NCBI RefSeq assembly: GCF_000149955.1
Contig: NC_030993.1
Span: 1,397,048-1,461,047 of the forward strand
Length of the DNA stretch: 64,000 bases
Direction: 5' to 3'
DNA from: Fusarium oxysporum f. sp. lycopersici 4287
Taxonomy: Eukaryota > Ascomycota > Sordariomycetes > Hypocreales > Nectriaceae
Position 1 is the stretch's first letter. Each line of letters starts with the position of its first letter. Shown here piece by piece: positions 45,924 to 56,861 of this stretch. Position numbers and translations under genes: made by a program. The notes beneath the pieces were generated by a model that worked only from the letters and a program-made list of their open reading frames with translations, was not told where the DNA came from and ran no database searches.

Positions 45924-46849
45924 TTGACGCTTTCGTTTCCGACAGCGGGTACGGCGTGAGTACCTAAACTGTGTAGATCGCAGGAAAAATTATGATATTT
46001 TCATTTGTTGTCATTGTTGAGATCTTGGGATTGGGTCACTGAAGGATGGGTTACACCTTATTTCAGAACTCTTTGCGATTACTACGACTAGTGGGCAAGG
46101 GTCATTTCGTGGAAGTGGATGGTTTAGCTGCGCATACATGATAATCAGGGCAAGCAATAATTGAGTCGTTCTATCACTGAGGGTCCGTGACGTGTGCGGC
46201 TCTGACAAGGCGTGGTCCCAATGCCCAGGTAGGTTCTCTTGAGCCAATCATGGAGTCTGGAACTCAACAGAATTGGTGGCAGAAGTCAGCAGACATATAT
46301 GAGGTACCGGTAGTGTATTTAGTAAGGTAGATTCAGCTCCGCCAAGTTCATATTTACATCAAACTAAAATAGCAACTGTGGATGGGCCATGATGCTGCCC
46401 AGGTGTCAGGTGTCAGGTGCCAGGCTTCTTTGACTCAAATCCACAATGGAAACAGTCGACTATTTTAGCAGCCCAGTGGATAATCTCATGCAGGTCCCAT
46501 CAAGGAGCATTTGCTCAGCTGCCGTCAGGATAAGACATGGGCTGGCTAGGCTGGCTTGTGTTTGTTCCCCACAGACGGCGTGTTGCCGCTACGGAGAGCG
46601 AGGGGCATAACAGCATCCATTGCATCCATCGGGATGACGTTGCTCAGAATGACGTCGTCGATTCGTCACACATCACGATGCTGAATCAGTGTCGACTACG
46701 GCGGGGTTCACAACACGATGGAATATAAATAAACTTCTCTGCGCTCAACAGAGTCTCGCCCTCTTCATCTTCAAGCATCAGCCACAGCTAACCTCCAAGA
46801 CACCTCAAACACTTCAACACCACAAACAACTCACCACAAAGACATCACA
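45924..46849. other. Intergenic region with a 7-bp tandem repeat
   Basis: Contains the zinc-finger gene 3' UTR and the promoter of the small hydrophilic protein gene. Three head-to-tail copies of AGGTGTC (third copy AGGTGCC) lie at 46401-46421. A single AGGGG (possible stress response element core) is near 46600, and a TATA-like box is at 46724. No gene recognised. Confidence 0.5.
46724..46731 (+). promoter_or_regulatory. TATA-like box upstream of the 76-residue protein gene
   Basis: TATAAATA about 120 bp before the ATG at 46850, in a plausible position for the core promoter of a strongly or inducibly expressed gene. The CAAC/CACA-rich leader that follows (46780-46849) fits a fungal 5' UTR. 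Confidence 0.45.
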
Positions 46850-47146
46850 ATGCCTCGCAACGGAGACGGTTCTTCTGACAACGGCCCTTTTGAGGCTGCC
46901 GACCACAACATCGCCCACGGTGTTGGCAAGCCTGACGTAAGTTTGTTCCTCCAAATCATCACATCGTTGATTTTGTTTAGCTGACTAACCTCCTCACTTC
47001 AGTCTGACCGTGTCGACCGCGCTGACAAGACCGCTGACCTCCCCGAGGGCAAGGACGAGCATGGCCAGGGTCTCCAGGATGCTCCCGCCAGCGGAGGCCA
47101 GAGCCAGGGCATCAAGCAGGGCAAGGACGTCGGACAGGGCAACTAG
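46850..47146 (+). CDS. Small hydrophilic protein, 76 residues, unrecognised
   Basis: Exons 46850..46936 and 47003..47146, with a 66-bp intron (GTAAGT, branch CTAAC, TTCAG). The product has no hydrophobic segment and is rich in Gly, Asp, Gln, Lys and Ser. It starts MPRNGDGSSDNGPFEAADHNIAHGVGK and ends with Gly/Gln/Lys repeats (GGQSQGIKQGKDVGQGN). It contains no Cys or Trp. Composition resembles hydrophilins/LEA-like stress proteins. Small proteins like this are frequent in Fusarium transcriptomes, but I do not recognise a named family. The TATA-like box, a CAAC-rich leader, codon usage biased to C-ending codons and well-formed splice sites argue that it is real and well expressed. Confidence 0.75.
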
Positions 47147-47759
47147 AAGCACAGATCTTGACGTCTGAGAGGGAATGAGAGAACAGAGGATGAAAGATAC
47201 CTAATGACTGCATGGGAAAGTGAGTCAACGACGACCACAACGAAGTGAATATAAAGAAATGAACCACAACACATGTTTGCGAGTTCCATGCTATTGATGC
47301 TGTGATTGATGTGGGCGGATACGTGAACTCGCTGAGTCTGTAAGTCGTCCCCCGCGCTGGTGCTTCTGCAGATGCAAACTAAGTCTGGTCCAGGATGAAA
47401 GCTCATGACCAAAGGTCAGTGTGACCAATTGGTGCCGATATGGACCTTGCAAGTTCATCTCGGGTGTAAACAAACTTGACAATTACACATCAACAATTCC
47501 AATGGGTCGATCGTCCAAGTTTTTGTTACGCCAGCCAGGGCCATTCGGGATCATAGCAATGCTCTCGGCCAATTGACTTTCGGGTGGAGGAACCGTACTC
47601 CCAGAAGAGCCTAACCCAACATTGATCTGCAAGACATCGAGATCTAAGAGATACCCGGCGGGGAAGTTCATTTTTCGACCACAAATACAAGATATATTCT
47701 ACAACAGCAGACCAGCCTGCAACAATAACACATGAGTGGATCTTCAGGTCCTCTTCATC
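47147..47759. other. Intergenic region between small protein gene and tRNA
   Basis: Holds the 3' UTR of the 76-residue protein gene. Short frames on the minus strand (47143-47671) show no family feature. Nothing else supported. Confidence 0.5.
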
Positions 47760-47849
47760 GGTCTGGTGGTCTAGTGGTATGATTCTCGCTTAGGGAAAAC
47801 CCTACAGCATAGCTTGCGAGAGGTCCCGGGTTCAATCCCCGGCCAGACC
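47760..47849 (+). tRNA. tRNA-Pro (anticodon AGG) with intron
   Basis: A perfect 7-bp acceptor stem (GGTCTGG at 47760-47766 with CCAGACC at 47843-47849). The D-arm region is TGGTCTAGTGGTATGA, the A box. The anticodon stem is CTCGC/GCGAG and the loop holds AGG at 47792-47794. The B box/T-arm GGTTCAATCCCC with its stem lies before the 3' acceptor strand. About 19 bases (roughly 47796-47814) inside the anticodon loop, just 3' of the anticodon, form the intron. The encoded 3' end lacks CCA, as usual in eukaryotes. Confidence 0.94.
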
Positions 47850-48459
47850 CTTAACTTTTGGTGTTTTGTCCCTGGTGGATTTTGCTTTTGTGTCGCCATG
47901 TTCTTCTTCTTCGTTATTGCTGCTGGTACGGTGGCCATCTTCTTTTCAATACAACAGGTCTTGAGAACTGGGCATAGTGGTTTAGGCTTTATGTTTAAGT
48001 CTCTGCATATGCTTTAATATCAGTCAGTCTTGAACTATATCATACATAACCTCATAGATCCCTTTTTTTTTTTCAAGGCCGTCAATGCTCCAGGAGCAGG
48101 TTACATATTTGGGATACTAACCTATCTTATCTTGAATCTGTCGCGTGATAAATTACCTATAACTGGTGGTGAAGTTGACCGTTCCCGTTACGGATTAGAG
48201 TGGCTGCTCAGGGTGTGATTCGTTGAGCTTAAATCAGCCCTTATTTCATAATTCCAGTACAGGTGAACGATGTCATGTGTTAGACTACGGAAATAAAGGG
48301 ATATATCAGATAATTACCAAAGAGAAGTTCTTGTGCGTTGACTACCATGGAGCTCAAACTCAGTCTACCTCTTATCCTCACGACACAAGTAACAACAGTC
48401 CATAATGGTTACCTCCTCGCGTCTTGATTCACGACCACCCCTCGTTGCTATCAGTCTCC
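47850..48459. other. Intergenic region downstream of the tRNA
   Basis: A short T-run follows the tRNA (possible Pol III stop near 47854-47857). A longer T-run of about 13 lies at 48063-48075. No gene seen before the stop of the next minus-strand gene at 48460. Confidence 0.5.
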
Positions 48460-49697
48460 TCAGTGGGATCGTCGCGTGAACGTGTCTCTCTGTTTTCTTT
48501 TGCCCCCATCCCCCTTGTTCTTCTCTTTCTTCTTGTCTTTGTGTACGCCTTGTTTTTTGTCTTCTTTATTGTTGTTCCTGGTGCATCTCTTCGACATGCG
48601 GTGTGTTGAGGATGAGGTCTTGCTGTTGCCAACGAGTTCAGGCATGAGTCGTATCCAATCTTGAATTCTTCTCTGAGCATCATTATTGTACCGCTGCTCT
48701 TTGGCGCTATGGTAGATCATATCCTCAACTGACAAGACCTCTTGTTTGCCATACAAGACACCTGGTTCTCTCATATGACTGCGATAGGTGTTGGGTTGAT
48801 AATGAGCGTAGAAAGGGTCTGGCAGTCCTTGACCTACCCCGCGGCTCTGTAAGTGTGTGCCGTCAGGCTATATACACGATCAGTAAGTGATCTCAAAGTA
48901 TCGACTGCTCGACTGTCTACTTACAACATTGACATTATCCTGGGATTTGCAGAAATATCCAACCGGCTGCGCGTCGACCCTCGGAGCAGGCTGGCAATCA
49001 CAGTCGCAGGTACAGCATGGACCGCCTGGATCACAACTCCAATCAGATAAGGATTTCAAGCTTCTAGCCTCCCAACAGACATCAGGTCTGTTAAAAATAT
49101 GGCAAGTTCTGAATGCTTGTTCCTGGTAGTTTTCGTAAAACTGGCTTTGTGCTGTGCCAATAAGATAAGGCATTTTGACCCAATCGTCGATGTCTGCAAT
49201 TCCCTGGGCCATGTTGAGATGGATGATCTCTTCACTACAGTACAGCATGTAGCGGAAGAGATAGACGAAGAAAGGAAAGCTAACTTAATAAAAGCACATA
49301 TAGAAATGATTTAAATTTGGCATCATGCTCTAAGTACATATCCTCTATACTTCCAACACAATATTAAGAGCAAGCACATATGCTGTACAACGATAAACAT
49401 CTTTCTTAGATCAAAGAGCAGCTTGCCAAAAACCCCATTGGCATAGAATCGCATAAAGAGTACTACGACAGACTGCCAGAAACTTGCTGCGCTTGATGTA
49501 GCTACCCTTATGTGTTTCAATACAGCTTCCCGATCTCTAAACAAAGAAGCAAAATGCTTATCCGCCGCTGATACTCTCTGTAGAACAATGCCCCATGCCC
49601 TCAAGTGACAGTAAAACGATAGCCAACCCGAATATGTACCAAACGCCTGAGATATTGCGCCATAAAATGCTGCCTGTGCAAGGTGATACAACCACAT
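48460..49697 (-). CDS. Unrecognised membrane-associated protein with a cysteine cluster
   Basis: Exons 49697..49351, 49279..48925 and 48867..48460 total 1,110 bases, 369 residues. Intron 2 (57 bp, GTAAGT, TACTGAT branch, TATAG) is convincing. Intron 1 (71 bp, GTATAG..GTTAG) is weaker but keeps the frame. The first 135 residues contain hydrophobic aromatic stretches (LAQAAFYGAISQAFG, VVLFMRFYANGVFGKLLF, MCLLLILCWNFPFFVYLFRYML), suggesting membrane helices or membrane-binding helices. Then follow an acidic soluble part and a cysteine cluster CDPGGPCCTCDCDCQPAP, six Cys in eleven residues. A polar region then leads to a very basic Lys/Arg-rich tail (KKTKDKKKEKNK type). I recognise no family. It lies tail-side to the pantothenate kinase gene on the same strand, only about 130 bp from its stop. 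ATG at 49697 was chosen because a TAG closes the frame shortly upstream. Confidence 0.62.
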
Positions 49698-49824
49698 TTG
49701 TTTGTTGCTCGACAAGTCGACCTAACGCAACTTCAAGTCAACTTCCGATAGTTTCAAGCCTTTAAGTGTTTGCTGAATTAGAAATCCCTGACATGGTTTG
49801 ACTTCCTGGTGCGCTCGTTGAAAT

Positions 49825-51332
49825 TTATGATGTACTGGAGTTGGGTGCCCCTTCGCGGAGATTCCTCCGTAACTCAGCAATGTCATCCATGCCCTCAAGA
49901 CTTCCTTTGCGGCCCCAGTTCTTGGGCTTCCTTTTAAGGAATGCGCCAACTGCTCCCAGATAACCCTCATGACGGAGGAAGTAAGCCTGCTTCTCCCCCT
50001 TACTCCAGAACTTGATGGCATAGCTTAGTGTGTTGATGGTCTGACGATGGCCTCTGATGAAAGAACCACCAAAATAAATATTGGACAGATTGTGAATTTG
50101 GGACTGCAGGTAGGCGATCTGGCCAATATTGTTTGAGATGGCGTAAAGGAGAGAACGCGAAACGTCTGCGCTGTTGAAGGATGCGTCTTCCGGCGTAGCA
50201 GATCTGCCATCTTCGGCTGCTGATTCAGCCTCTCTCTTCATACGAAAAACTTTACCAAAGGATGAAGCGATTGTTGTGCTCTTGAGTCCTATCTTGCCAT
50301 AGTCTGTTCCATAGATGTCGCCAACTAGCATATCGACGTTGGCGTTGTCACCGTGAGCGGCTTGTTCAAGCATCTCGTCAAAAGTTCGCGCGCCAGTGAG
50401 CAGAGACAAGAGACCCCAGAGAGTACCACCGCCAAGCGATGTACCTCCGACTCGCTGATATGATCGTGGCCCAGTAACTTTCAGGAACGAGACACCTGAG
50501 CCGATATTTACAAGCAGATAAGGATATATATTATCCTGTGGCACGACGAAGTGCATGGGGTCTGTTTCGGAATAGGTAAAGACCTCACGGGGGATCTCGG
50601 TTATAAAGAAGTCGAGTCCTGGAAAAACCGTCAATTAAAACGTCCTTGATAGCGAGCAGAACCGCTCACCAATGATGAGACATTCCATCTCATCCTCTTG
50701 CGACACATCCACTTCGAGTGCGGCTCGAATTTTGTCATAATACTTGTATGCGCCACCACCAGTCGCCATTACACACAACTCTCCCGGTTGTGAGCCATTG
50801 ACAAGTTGGTTATCACGCAGATGTCGCATGAACTCCACACAGTCATCAATGCGATCTGTTTCGAAGCTTTGAAAGTTCAGTCGGCCGCCGGGATCCGTAG
50901 AATCAACTTCGCGCGAGAAGTAAACGAGCTTTATAAGCGATCCGCCAATCTGCAATGACACTCACCGCGTCAGCCATCGCTTCCCTTCTTGTGATTCAGA
51001 ACGGATATACGTACGTCAATCGCAATATGGCTCACGATCGCAGTGTGGTATGGTAACCGGATGTCGCTCGTTTCGGGGTGCGTCGGGCTCATTCGGCCGT
51101 TATGTGATGTGGCACCGCCCGCGCTTGCGCCAGAGGCAGAGGCTGGCGTCGCCGTATCGGGGTCGACGATGAAAGCGCCTTTGACATTGATTCTGACACT
51201 GCCAGGGCGGATAATGGTGCTGTCTATTTCATCGGTAGACGTCATGGTACGGCGGCGCTTGTGGTCCAAAGGATGCGCCGGAGCTTGGAGTTCTTGCGCA
51301 ATCGCATCTTCGTGTTCCGAAGCGGGAGTCAT
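49825..51332 (-). CDS. cab1: Type II pantothenate kinase
   Basis: Exons 51332..51015, 50949..50670 and 50618..49825 give 463 residues (introns 65 and 51 bp). It catalyses the ATP-dependent phosphorylation of pantothenate, the first and controlled step of coenzyme A synthesis, like yeast Cab1 and human PanK. The N-terminal ~90 residues are a disordered fungal extension. The kinase starts with AID-IGGSLIKLVYF, the ATP-binding acetate/sugar kinase loop, joined over intron 1. ATGGGAYKY, VNIGSGVSFL and GGTSLGGGTLWGLLSLLTG are the other conserved blocks of eukaryotic PanK, and NIYFGGSFIRGH near the C-terminus closes the fold. Two possible ATGs exist (51332 and about 50 bases further in), and the longer one is given. 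Confidence 0.93.
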
Positions 51333-52353
51333 AGCGTGGTTATGTCTCCCGTGCCACGCTCGATGGACGTTCGAGAGGATAGAGGGGGTAAATAGATAGT
51401 GGAGATGGTTGGAGTTGAACGGCCAGGGAGCAGATTGCCAATACCCGCGCAGAGTTATTGCATAGCCTGGTTTATGATGATATATAGGGGGGCAGCAACA
51501 GGCTTGAACGTATATTCGAAATATGAAATGGAGAGAACAAGGAAGGGGGGAGATGGGCAAGGAGGTCAGAGCTATCTTAACATATAATAAATCGCTGTGG
51601 AGGGGCTCTAATAATTGGATGGGGAAACTTGAATATTACAATGGGGTCGACCCTTTATCGATAGTGGTCGTTCATCATTTTAGTTCTCCAAAAGCCGGTG
51701 GGCCGAGGCTCCGGATTGCCTGGGGAAAGCTCCCCAGAAAATACGGATACAGGGAGTCAAAATGTACGTATTCGCTCAACAAAGATACATGCGAAATTGG
51801 CTCCTTTCCTCCGATTTCTCGCCAATTGTACTCTGTTGAGAAGATCTACAATTGAAGGGCATCGCGTTGGCCTCTTATGCGCATTCTTATTCGGAGTTTT
51901 TTTTTTTCTGCTCACGGTGAGACGCAATGCAAGTGTTCTTACTCCCGCATCATAATGCACGAGTTTGACAGTCCCGATGACCCGGCTACGGAGGGGTCAT
52001 GACTTGATGCCGAGCTTGGCTACCTGAATTGCCGTCGGCTTTAATAAACGGAACGGAGCGGCATTCAAGGACACAGTCTTCAAGAGCGGTCGTTTTTCAT
52101 CTGTTATCAACTATGGTGTCAATTATAAGCAATGTCAATACTGTTTTAGACAAAATTGCCCGCAGCAAAATGTACCCGAGAATCTCCTAGACACTCCCCC
52201 TCAAACGCCCACATCCACAAACAAGTAGGGTATCCGCAGCTGAGATCATAGCAAAGGCCAATACAAAAAGTTTAAAGGAGGCTATTAAAATATTGCCATG
52301 GGGCAGTGTAGCCCTTTTGTCATGGCAGGAACAGAACGAAGCTCTCTGGGCGA
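51333..52353. other. Intergenic region between pantothenate kinase and Rax1-like gene
   Basis: Promoter and leader of the pantothenate kinase gene on the left, 3' UTR of the Rax1-like gene on the right. A T-run of 12 lies near 51897-51908. No supported gene. Confidence 0.5.
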
Positions 52354-53807
52354 TCAAAAGAAATGGCCTCCGGGAACAGCAACAAAGATAGCTGTGACGA
52401 TGCCGCCCAGGAGAACTGAAGCGAGTATTGCCTGGACAAAGATGGTGTCTTGAATCTGTCGCAGTGCTGGCTCCTGAATCCAGACCTCGCGGTCGAACAC
52501 TTTGCGGACAACATTGCGCTTTTCGTACTTGACGACCCAGGGTTCATCCTCGTAACTGTTTTGAGATCCGAACGAGTCAAAACTCTGCTTCTGCGCATCT
52601 TCCATGTTCTCGCTGTCCACAAACAGTTCCCACGGCCTGACATGGCGGTGATGCATCCCATGCAGAACAACACACATGCCCTTATAGGCCGCAACAAGTG
52701 TGCTTATGCCAAGAACAAGGGCTATGGCTGCCAATGCCCGGTATCCTCGGCCAGCGTTGCTCAGCGTGAGAATGAGCCCAACAACGATGCCTGCGGCAAT
52801 CAGTCCAACGCCCAGCGATCGAGCGAAGAACACGCGAGCAGGGTTTCCATTGCAGATAGACCATCGGATGAAGTTGGGATGAGCTTGGTGCCGAAGGCTT
52901 GAATCAACAGTCTTGAAGACGCTTCGAAAAGCGCTAGGATGAGTTGTCTTGGAGAGCGCTACGATGACCGCCTTCTGTTCAGAGGAGGATAGGTTCAGTT
53001 GCCGAGGTGCACCTTCCATTATATATGTTGAGATCACTCTGTTGATCTCTTCTCGAAATGGCTGGATCGTGACTGATAAGGGGTCAGCGATTCAGAAGTC
53101 GTTCCAGGAGCGGGATAATTGACTTACATGGCTGTTGCGCTCCAGCCCTCTTGAAGGCGTCAGATGCTTGGCTCTGATGACTCATTGCATTGAGTGACTT
53201 CATTGTGCAAGAGGCTGTATAGATCGAGGAATCGTCCCCTTTGCTGCTTTGAGGGGGTGTTGCGAAGGGGTCAACAGCGCTCATGTTCCGATCCTGGCTG
53301 CCGACCTTCTTCTCAAAGTCGCTACCTTTAAAGATGGCCGCTGCCTCAGACTCTTTTCGCATCTTATCTGATTGTTCCTTTCTAATCTTGATAACAGCTT
53401 CGTCCTGCATGGCCCTAGTCCACTCGGGAGCGAGCTTGACATCTGTTGTTGGGTTCGCATTAAAGCGCTTTTCATAGTCCTGGAACCAGAGATAGAACTG
53501 GAGATTCTCGGCAGCATGCTCCACATAGATAAGGTAGGTCATGAAATCACGGACAGTCATAGGCTTAATGTCCAGTTAGTAGGGTGATGAATGGTGAATG
53601 CTCTTTACTAACCGGGCATGTGCCACCACCAATGATCCTGTCAAAGGACAGCGAGTCTGGTATTCCAGTGGAGGAACGAGAGGAGCTGGAATTATCCGTA
53701 GCATCGGATTTTTCCGCGTCGGACAGCGAGTCGCTGCTCGAAGTGTTGCGGAATGGTTGATGGCTTACATACTTTGGGCGCGTGTAAGAGAGCGAAAGAA
53801 GACCCAT
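52354..53807 (-). CDS. rax1: Rax1-like RGS-domain membrane protein
   Basis: Exons 53807..53613, 53563..53128 and 53072..52354 give 449 residues. Donors are GTTAGT and GTAAGT, with strong branch points (TACTAAC, GCTGAC). The sequence is that of Rax1/RgsB-type proteins: Ser-rich start, then an RGS-like domain in two parts, MTVRDFMTYLIYVEHAAENLQFYLWFQDYEKRF and QPFREEINRVISTYIMEGAPRQLNLSS...THPSAFRSVFKTVDSSLRHQAHPNFIRWSICN. Three C-terminal membrane segments follow (VGLIAAGIVVGLILTLS, LAAIALVLGISTLVAAY, FVQAILASVLLGGIVTAIFVAV), with GMHHRHVRPWELF between the second and third. In yeast, Rax1 marks the old bud site with Rax2; in filamentous fungi it influences growth and asexual development. Activity as a G-alpha GAP is not established for this class. 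Confidence 0.9.
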
Positions 53808-56025
53808 GCTGAACAAGATAATACGAGAACTAGTGTGAGATTCAATGATTGATGAGAAGGGGAAAAAAGGACTTGACGACTGCAAATGGCCTATAAGTCG
53901 CACAGGTCAGCCAAAAGTGAGGGGATAGTGTGTGGTTTAAATAACTTCATGAGCGAGAATGACATCCTAGCGTAGAAGAAGCCTCTTGGTCGTCATGGAT
54001 AGCCTGTGGCGGACTAAGAAGCAAACACAAGTGACAAATCGTCCAGGGGGTGACCAGGAAATCGGGGCACCACGATACCCAAATACGTTAGGTTTGTAGA
54101 CAAGCCGTATCAACGTCGAAGTTCGCCTGCCAGTAAGAACAGCCCAGAGCAACCTGTAAGGGGAAGCATAGCTGGGCGATCCTAGAAAGCCGTCGGCAAC
54201 GAACTTTGCGCCCATAAACTTTATCCTTTTATGGGATGGCCATGGCCTGCGATTTCGTGGCCTCCCCAGGAACACGGACGGTAAGCACCACAACCGCTGG
54301 GAATCAGGGAAGATCGTAGGCGGCTGAATGGGTTGCACAACGTCTTTGGCTTGTTCAGCTCGCCCACCTTTCGCACTGACCTTCAACTTATCGATTCACC
54401 ATCACACCAACATGTTTGGCTGAAACGTGGTCGCCCACCTACATTGTAGGCATGATCGCAAGAGTCGCATAAACAGCTAATTAAAAAGGCTCATCCAGCT
54501 GAAGTTCTCTTCTTGGTAGGTAGTCGTGTAAGTAGATCGGATGAACTTCCGAAGCAAGGATGAGCCTGGCACTTGATTTTCGGTTAGTAGATCTTAGTGG
54601 GCGCCTGGACTTCATCCATGATCCAGAAGATCTTGCTGGCGGCGGAGGATCAGAACCAAAACGACATGGTCGACGGTCTGAAGTTACACCTAGGTTAGGT
54701 GTGGCTTCGCACAAATACTGGGCCTGAGCCCGCCCAGATTACTTGGAGAAGAAGCGGATTGTTCTCAGCTTGTATCCTTCTCAGGTAAGGTAATTTAGGT
54801 AACCATGCCTTTGTCCGCCACAAAGGGCATAGAGTGAGCGGCAGGTATCCTTGCCGCCTCTCTGATCACTGAAGTGAGGAATGTGTAGCTGAAGTCTCTT
54901 GCTTGCGGCTGGCGCTAGATTCACGATCGTCGGGCAACCCGTGAAAACGGTCCATGCCATTGACATCGACATCGAGGGCTGATTTTTGCTTTGGTGAAGC
55001 ACATCTGCTTGAACAAGGTCAAGGGCTAGTCCTGAGCTAGCCAAAGCCAACAGAATTGGATAGCTTTAGTGGCCCACTTACGAGATGCGCAACGAAATTT
55101 GACAAGTCAATTCCCCAGTGAAAGATCGCTGCTAAACGACGGACAGATACCTGTGTAGTGTCCCGTCCCCTGCCCCTGCCCCTGGACCTTGTCGCCGAGT
55201 CTTCGGTAATCTGGGCAAACATAACCTAAACGAGCGTTTCTCCGAGACAGCAGCAATTAATTATTCAATGCATGCGAGGATAATGTCTTGGAATGTAATG
55301 AGGCATACTTCTTGTTGAAGACTCCGGCCTTTTTGTTCGATCGAAACTCGAGTCCATCAATCCCCGTTTTTCAAAATCACGCCTCGTTTGAAGATGTCAA
55401 GTTTGCAACAAGCTAATCTTCCTAATTGACTACTGTGAATTCATCCCTTGCTGTAATAATGACGTACAAGAAACAGAGTGTTGATAATGGAGGGTGCTTT
55501 GGGCCAACTGTGGCTGGCTCGCATTGAGGTGCGTGCATGGATTTATTGATGCCGTGACCTTGCCAGCCATTGTCCTGGAAGTGATAGGTCATGCAATTGC
55601 TTTTCTCACTCATGGCTCTATTCTTGAAGAAGAACCATATGCGGTACAGACTGCATAGTCAGTCTCACATTGCTCGGGTGGCATTTGTCATACCTTATAC
55701 GATACAACCCTGTTCGGTGCTATATTCACACCGGAAAGAAGCTGTTTGCAGCTCCAGCTGAACCATTCGACGTGTGTTGTTTAAATTATACGGTATGTGT
55801 GTTTCGCCCTAAGCTAACATCGTTGGAAAACACTTCCGTAACAATGGAGTCTCAAATGGCTGGGATTCAAAGGTTGTGCCGGATACAATTCGCTCCTATT
55901 TCTTGTGGAGTACGTGAACAAGTCAGGATGCTTTTATCAGCATCCGTATCCCAGCCACTAAAATTTATCAACGAAAGAAAATTCAACAACTGATAAATGT
56001 AAGGATCATGGAACTGATTTCCGAG
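53808..56025. other. Intergenic region without a convincing gene
   Basis: 2.2 kb. Minus-strand frames near 54481-55222 could be linked through a GTAAGT at about 55083, but the resulting peptide has no family feature and the acceptor is unclear. A short GGGGCA-type tandem run lies at about 55169-55188. The plus frame 55670-55993 also lacks any signal. Confidence 0.45.
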
Positions 56026-56861
56026 CTATCCATAGTATGCATCATGGGCCTTTGTCATCTCTTCAGATAGCCCTCCTTGCTGGGCATGTTCTCCCCTCAA
56101 GTGTTGTCGACCCTGCCAAAACCTCTCCCTATCCCCCAGTATTTCATTTGCCCATGCCTTTCCAGCTTCAGTTCGTAACTTCCGGGCAACTCCCATGAAC
56201 TCGCCCAGATCTTTTTCTTTCTTACTCTCCCTTTCGTACTCCACTGCTTGTAAAAGGAGCTCGATTTTGTCAATGTCCTGGGCAAACTGAGCCTCCGGAG
56301 TTTCACCAGCTTCGAATTCATGCCAAAGCTTTTCAATCTCGGCAGTGTATGGTCCAGACCATCGATTAGCAATGTACGCGATGGTTGAGGCCTCTCTTCT
56401 ACCCTTTTCAATCCTGGAGACGCCACTGAAAGGTGTAATATCGCCCACGACAGATTCCGCAATGTCGTGAACAAGGCACATCTTCATGCACTTGGCTTGG
56501 TCAAGTTCCTGGGGTGCAAACATTGCTACCATGCCCATTCGATAAGAATGATCTGCAACCGACTCGGGACTGGTAGCTTGTGAGCCCATCGGTAAACGAT
56601 ACTCAGAAATAGCGTGCAACCTACTTGATTCCGTGTCTCTTCCAGCCTTCACGCTTTGTTGTCTTGAGGGCGCCAAGAAGATGGAAAAAGGAGATAGGGG
56701 AATCTGATATATTAACTAGGTCATTGTGACTCAAGGCTTTCTCAACCGTCCATGGTTCGCCGTTCTCTGAACATTGGTCGTCAGTACCACTTCGTAGGGT
56801 ACTTGGAAAAGATATATATACCTGAGCCGGCAGTTGGCTTCTGTAAACTTTCTCTAGACAT
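56026..56861 (-). CDS. HD-domain nucleotidase of the HDDC2/YfbR type
   Basis: Exons 56861..56822 (40 bases), 56766..56625 and 56569..56026 give 241 residues; both introns are 55 bp. The spliced N-terminus reads MSRESLQKPTAGSENGEPWTVEKAL, and intron 2 restores GWKRHGINPESVADHSYRMGM, the expected sequence of this family. Metal ligands: His68 (ADHSYRM), His94-Asp95 in VHDIAES, and Asp in FAQDIDKIELLL. Yeast relatives Ygk1/Ygl101w and human HDDC2 belong here; the bacterial enzyme YfbR removes the phosphate from 5'-deoxynucleoside monophosphates. The likely role is dNMP turnover, inferred from family only. The first exon was assigned because it is the only ATG with a good donor matching the known short N-terminus. 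Confidence 0.88.

Noticed and set aside
53967..54386. 139-codon minus-strand frame
   Set aside because: Arg/Pro-rich, no domain; its start is not supported.
54481..55222. Three minus-strand frames that might be exons of one gene
   Set aside because: A GTAAGT near 55083 is a good donor, but no acceptor keeps a sensible frame and no family matches appear.
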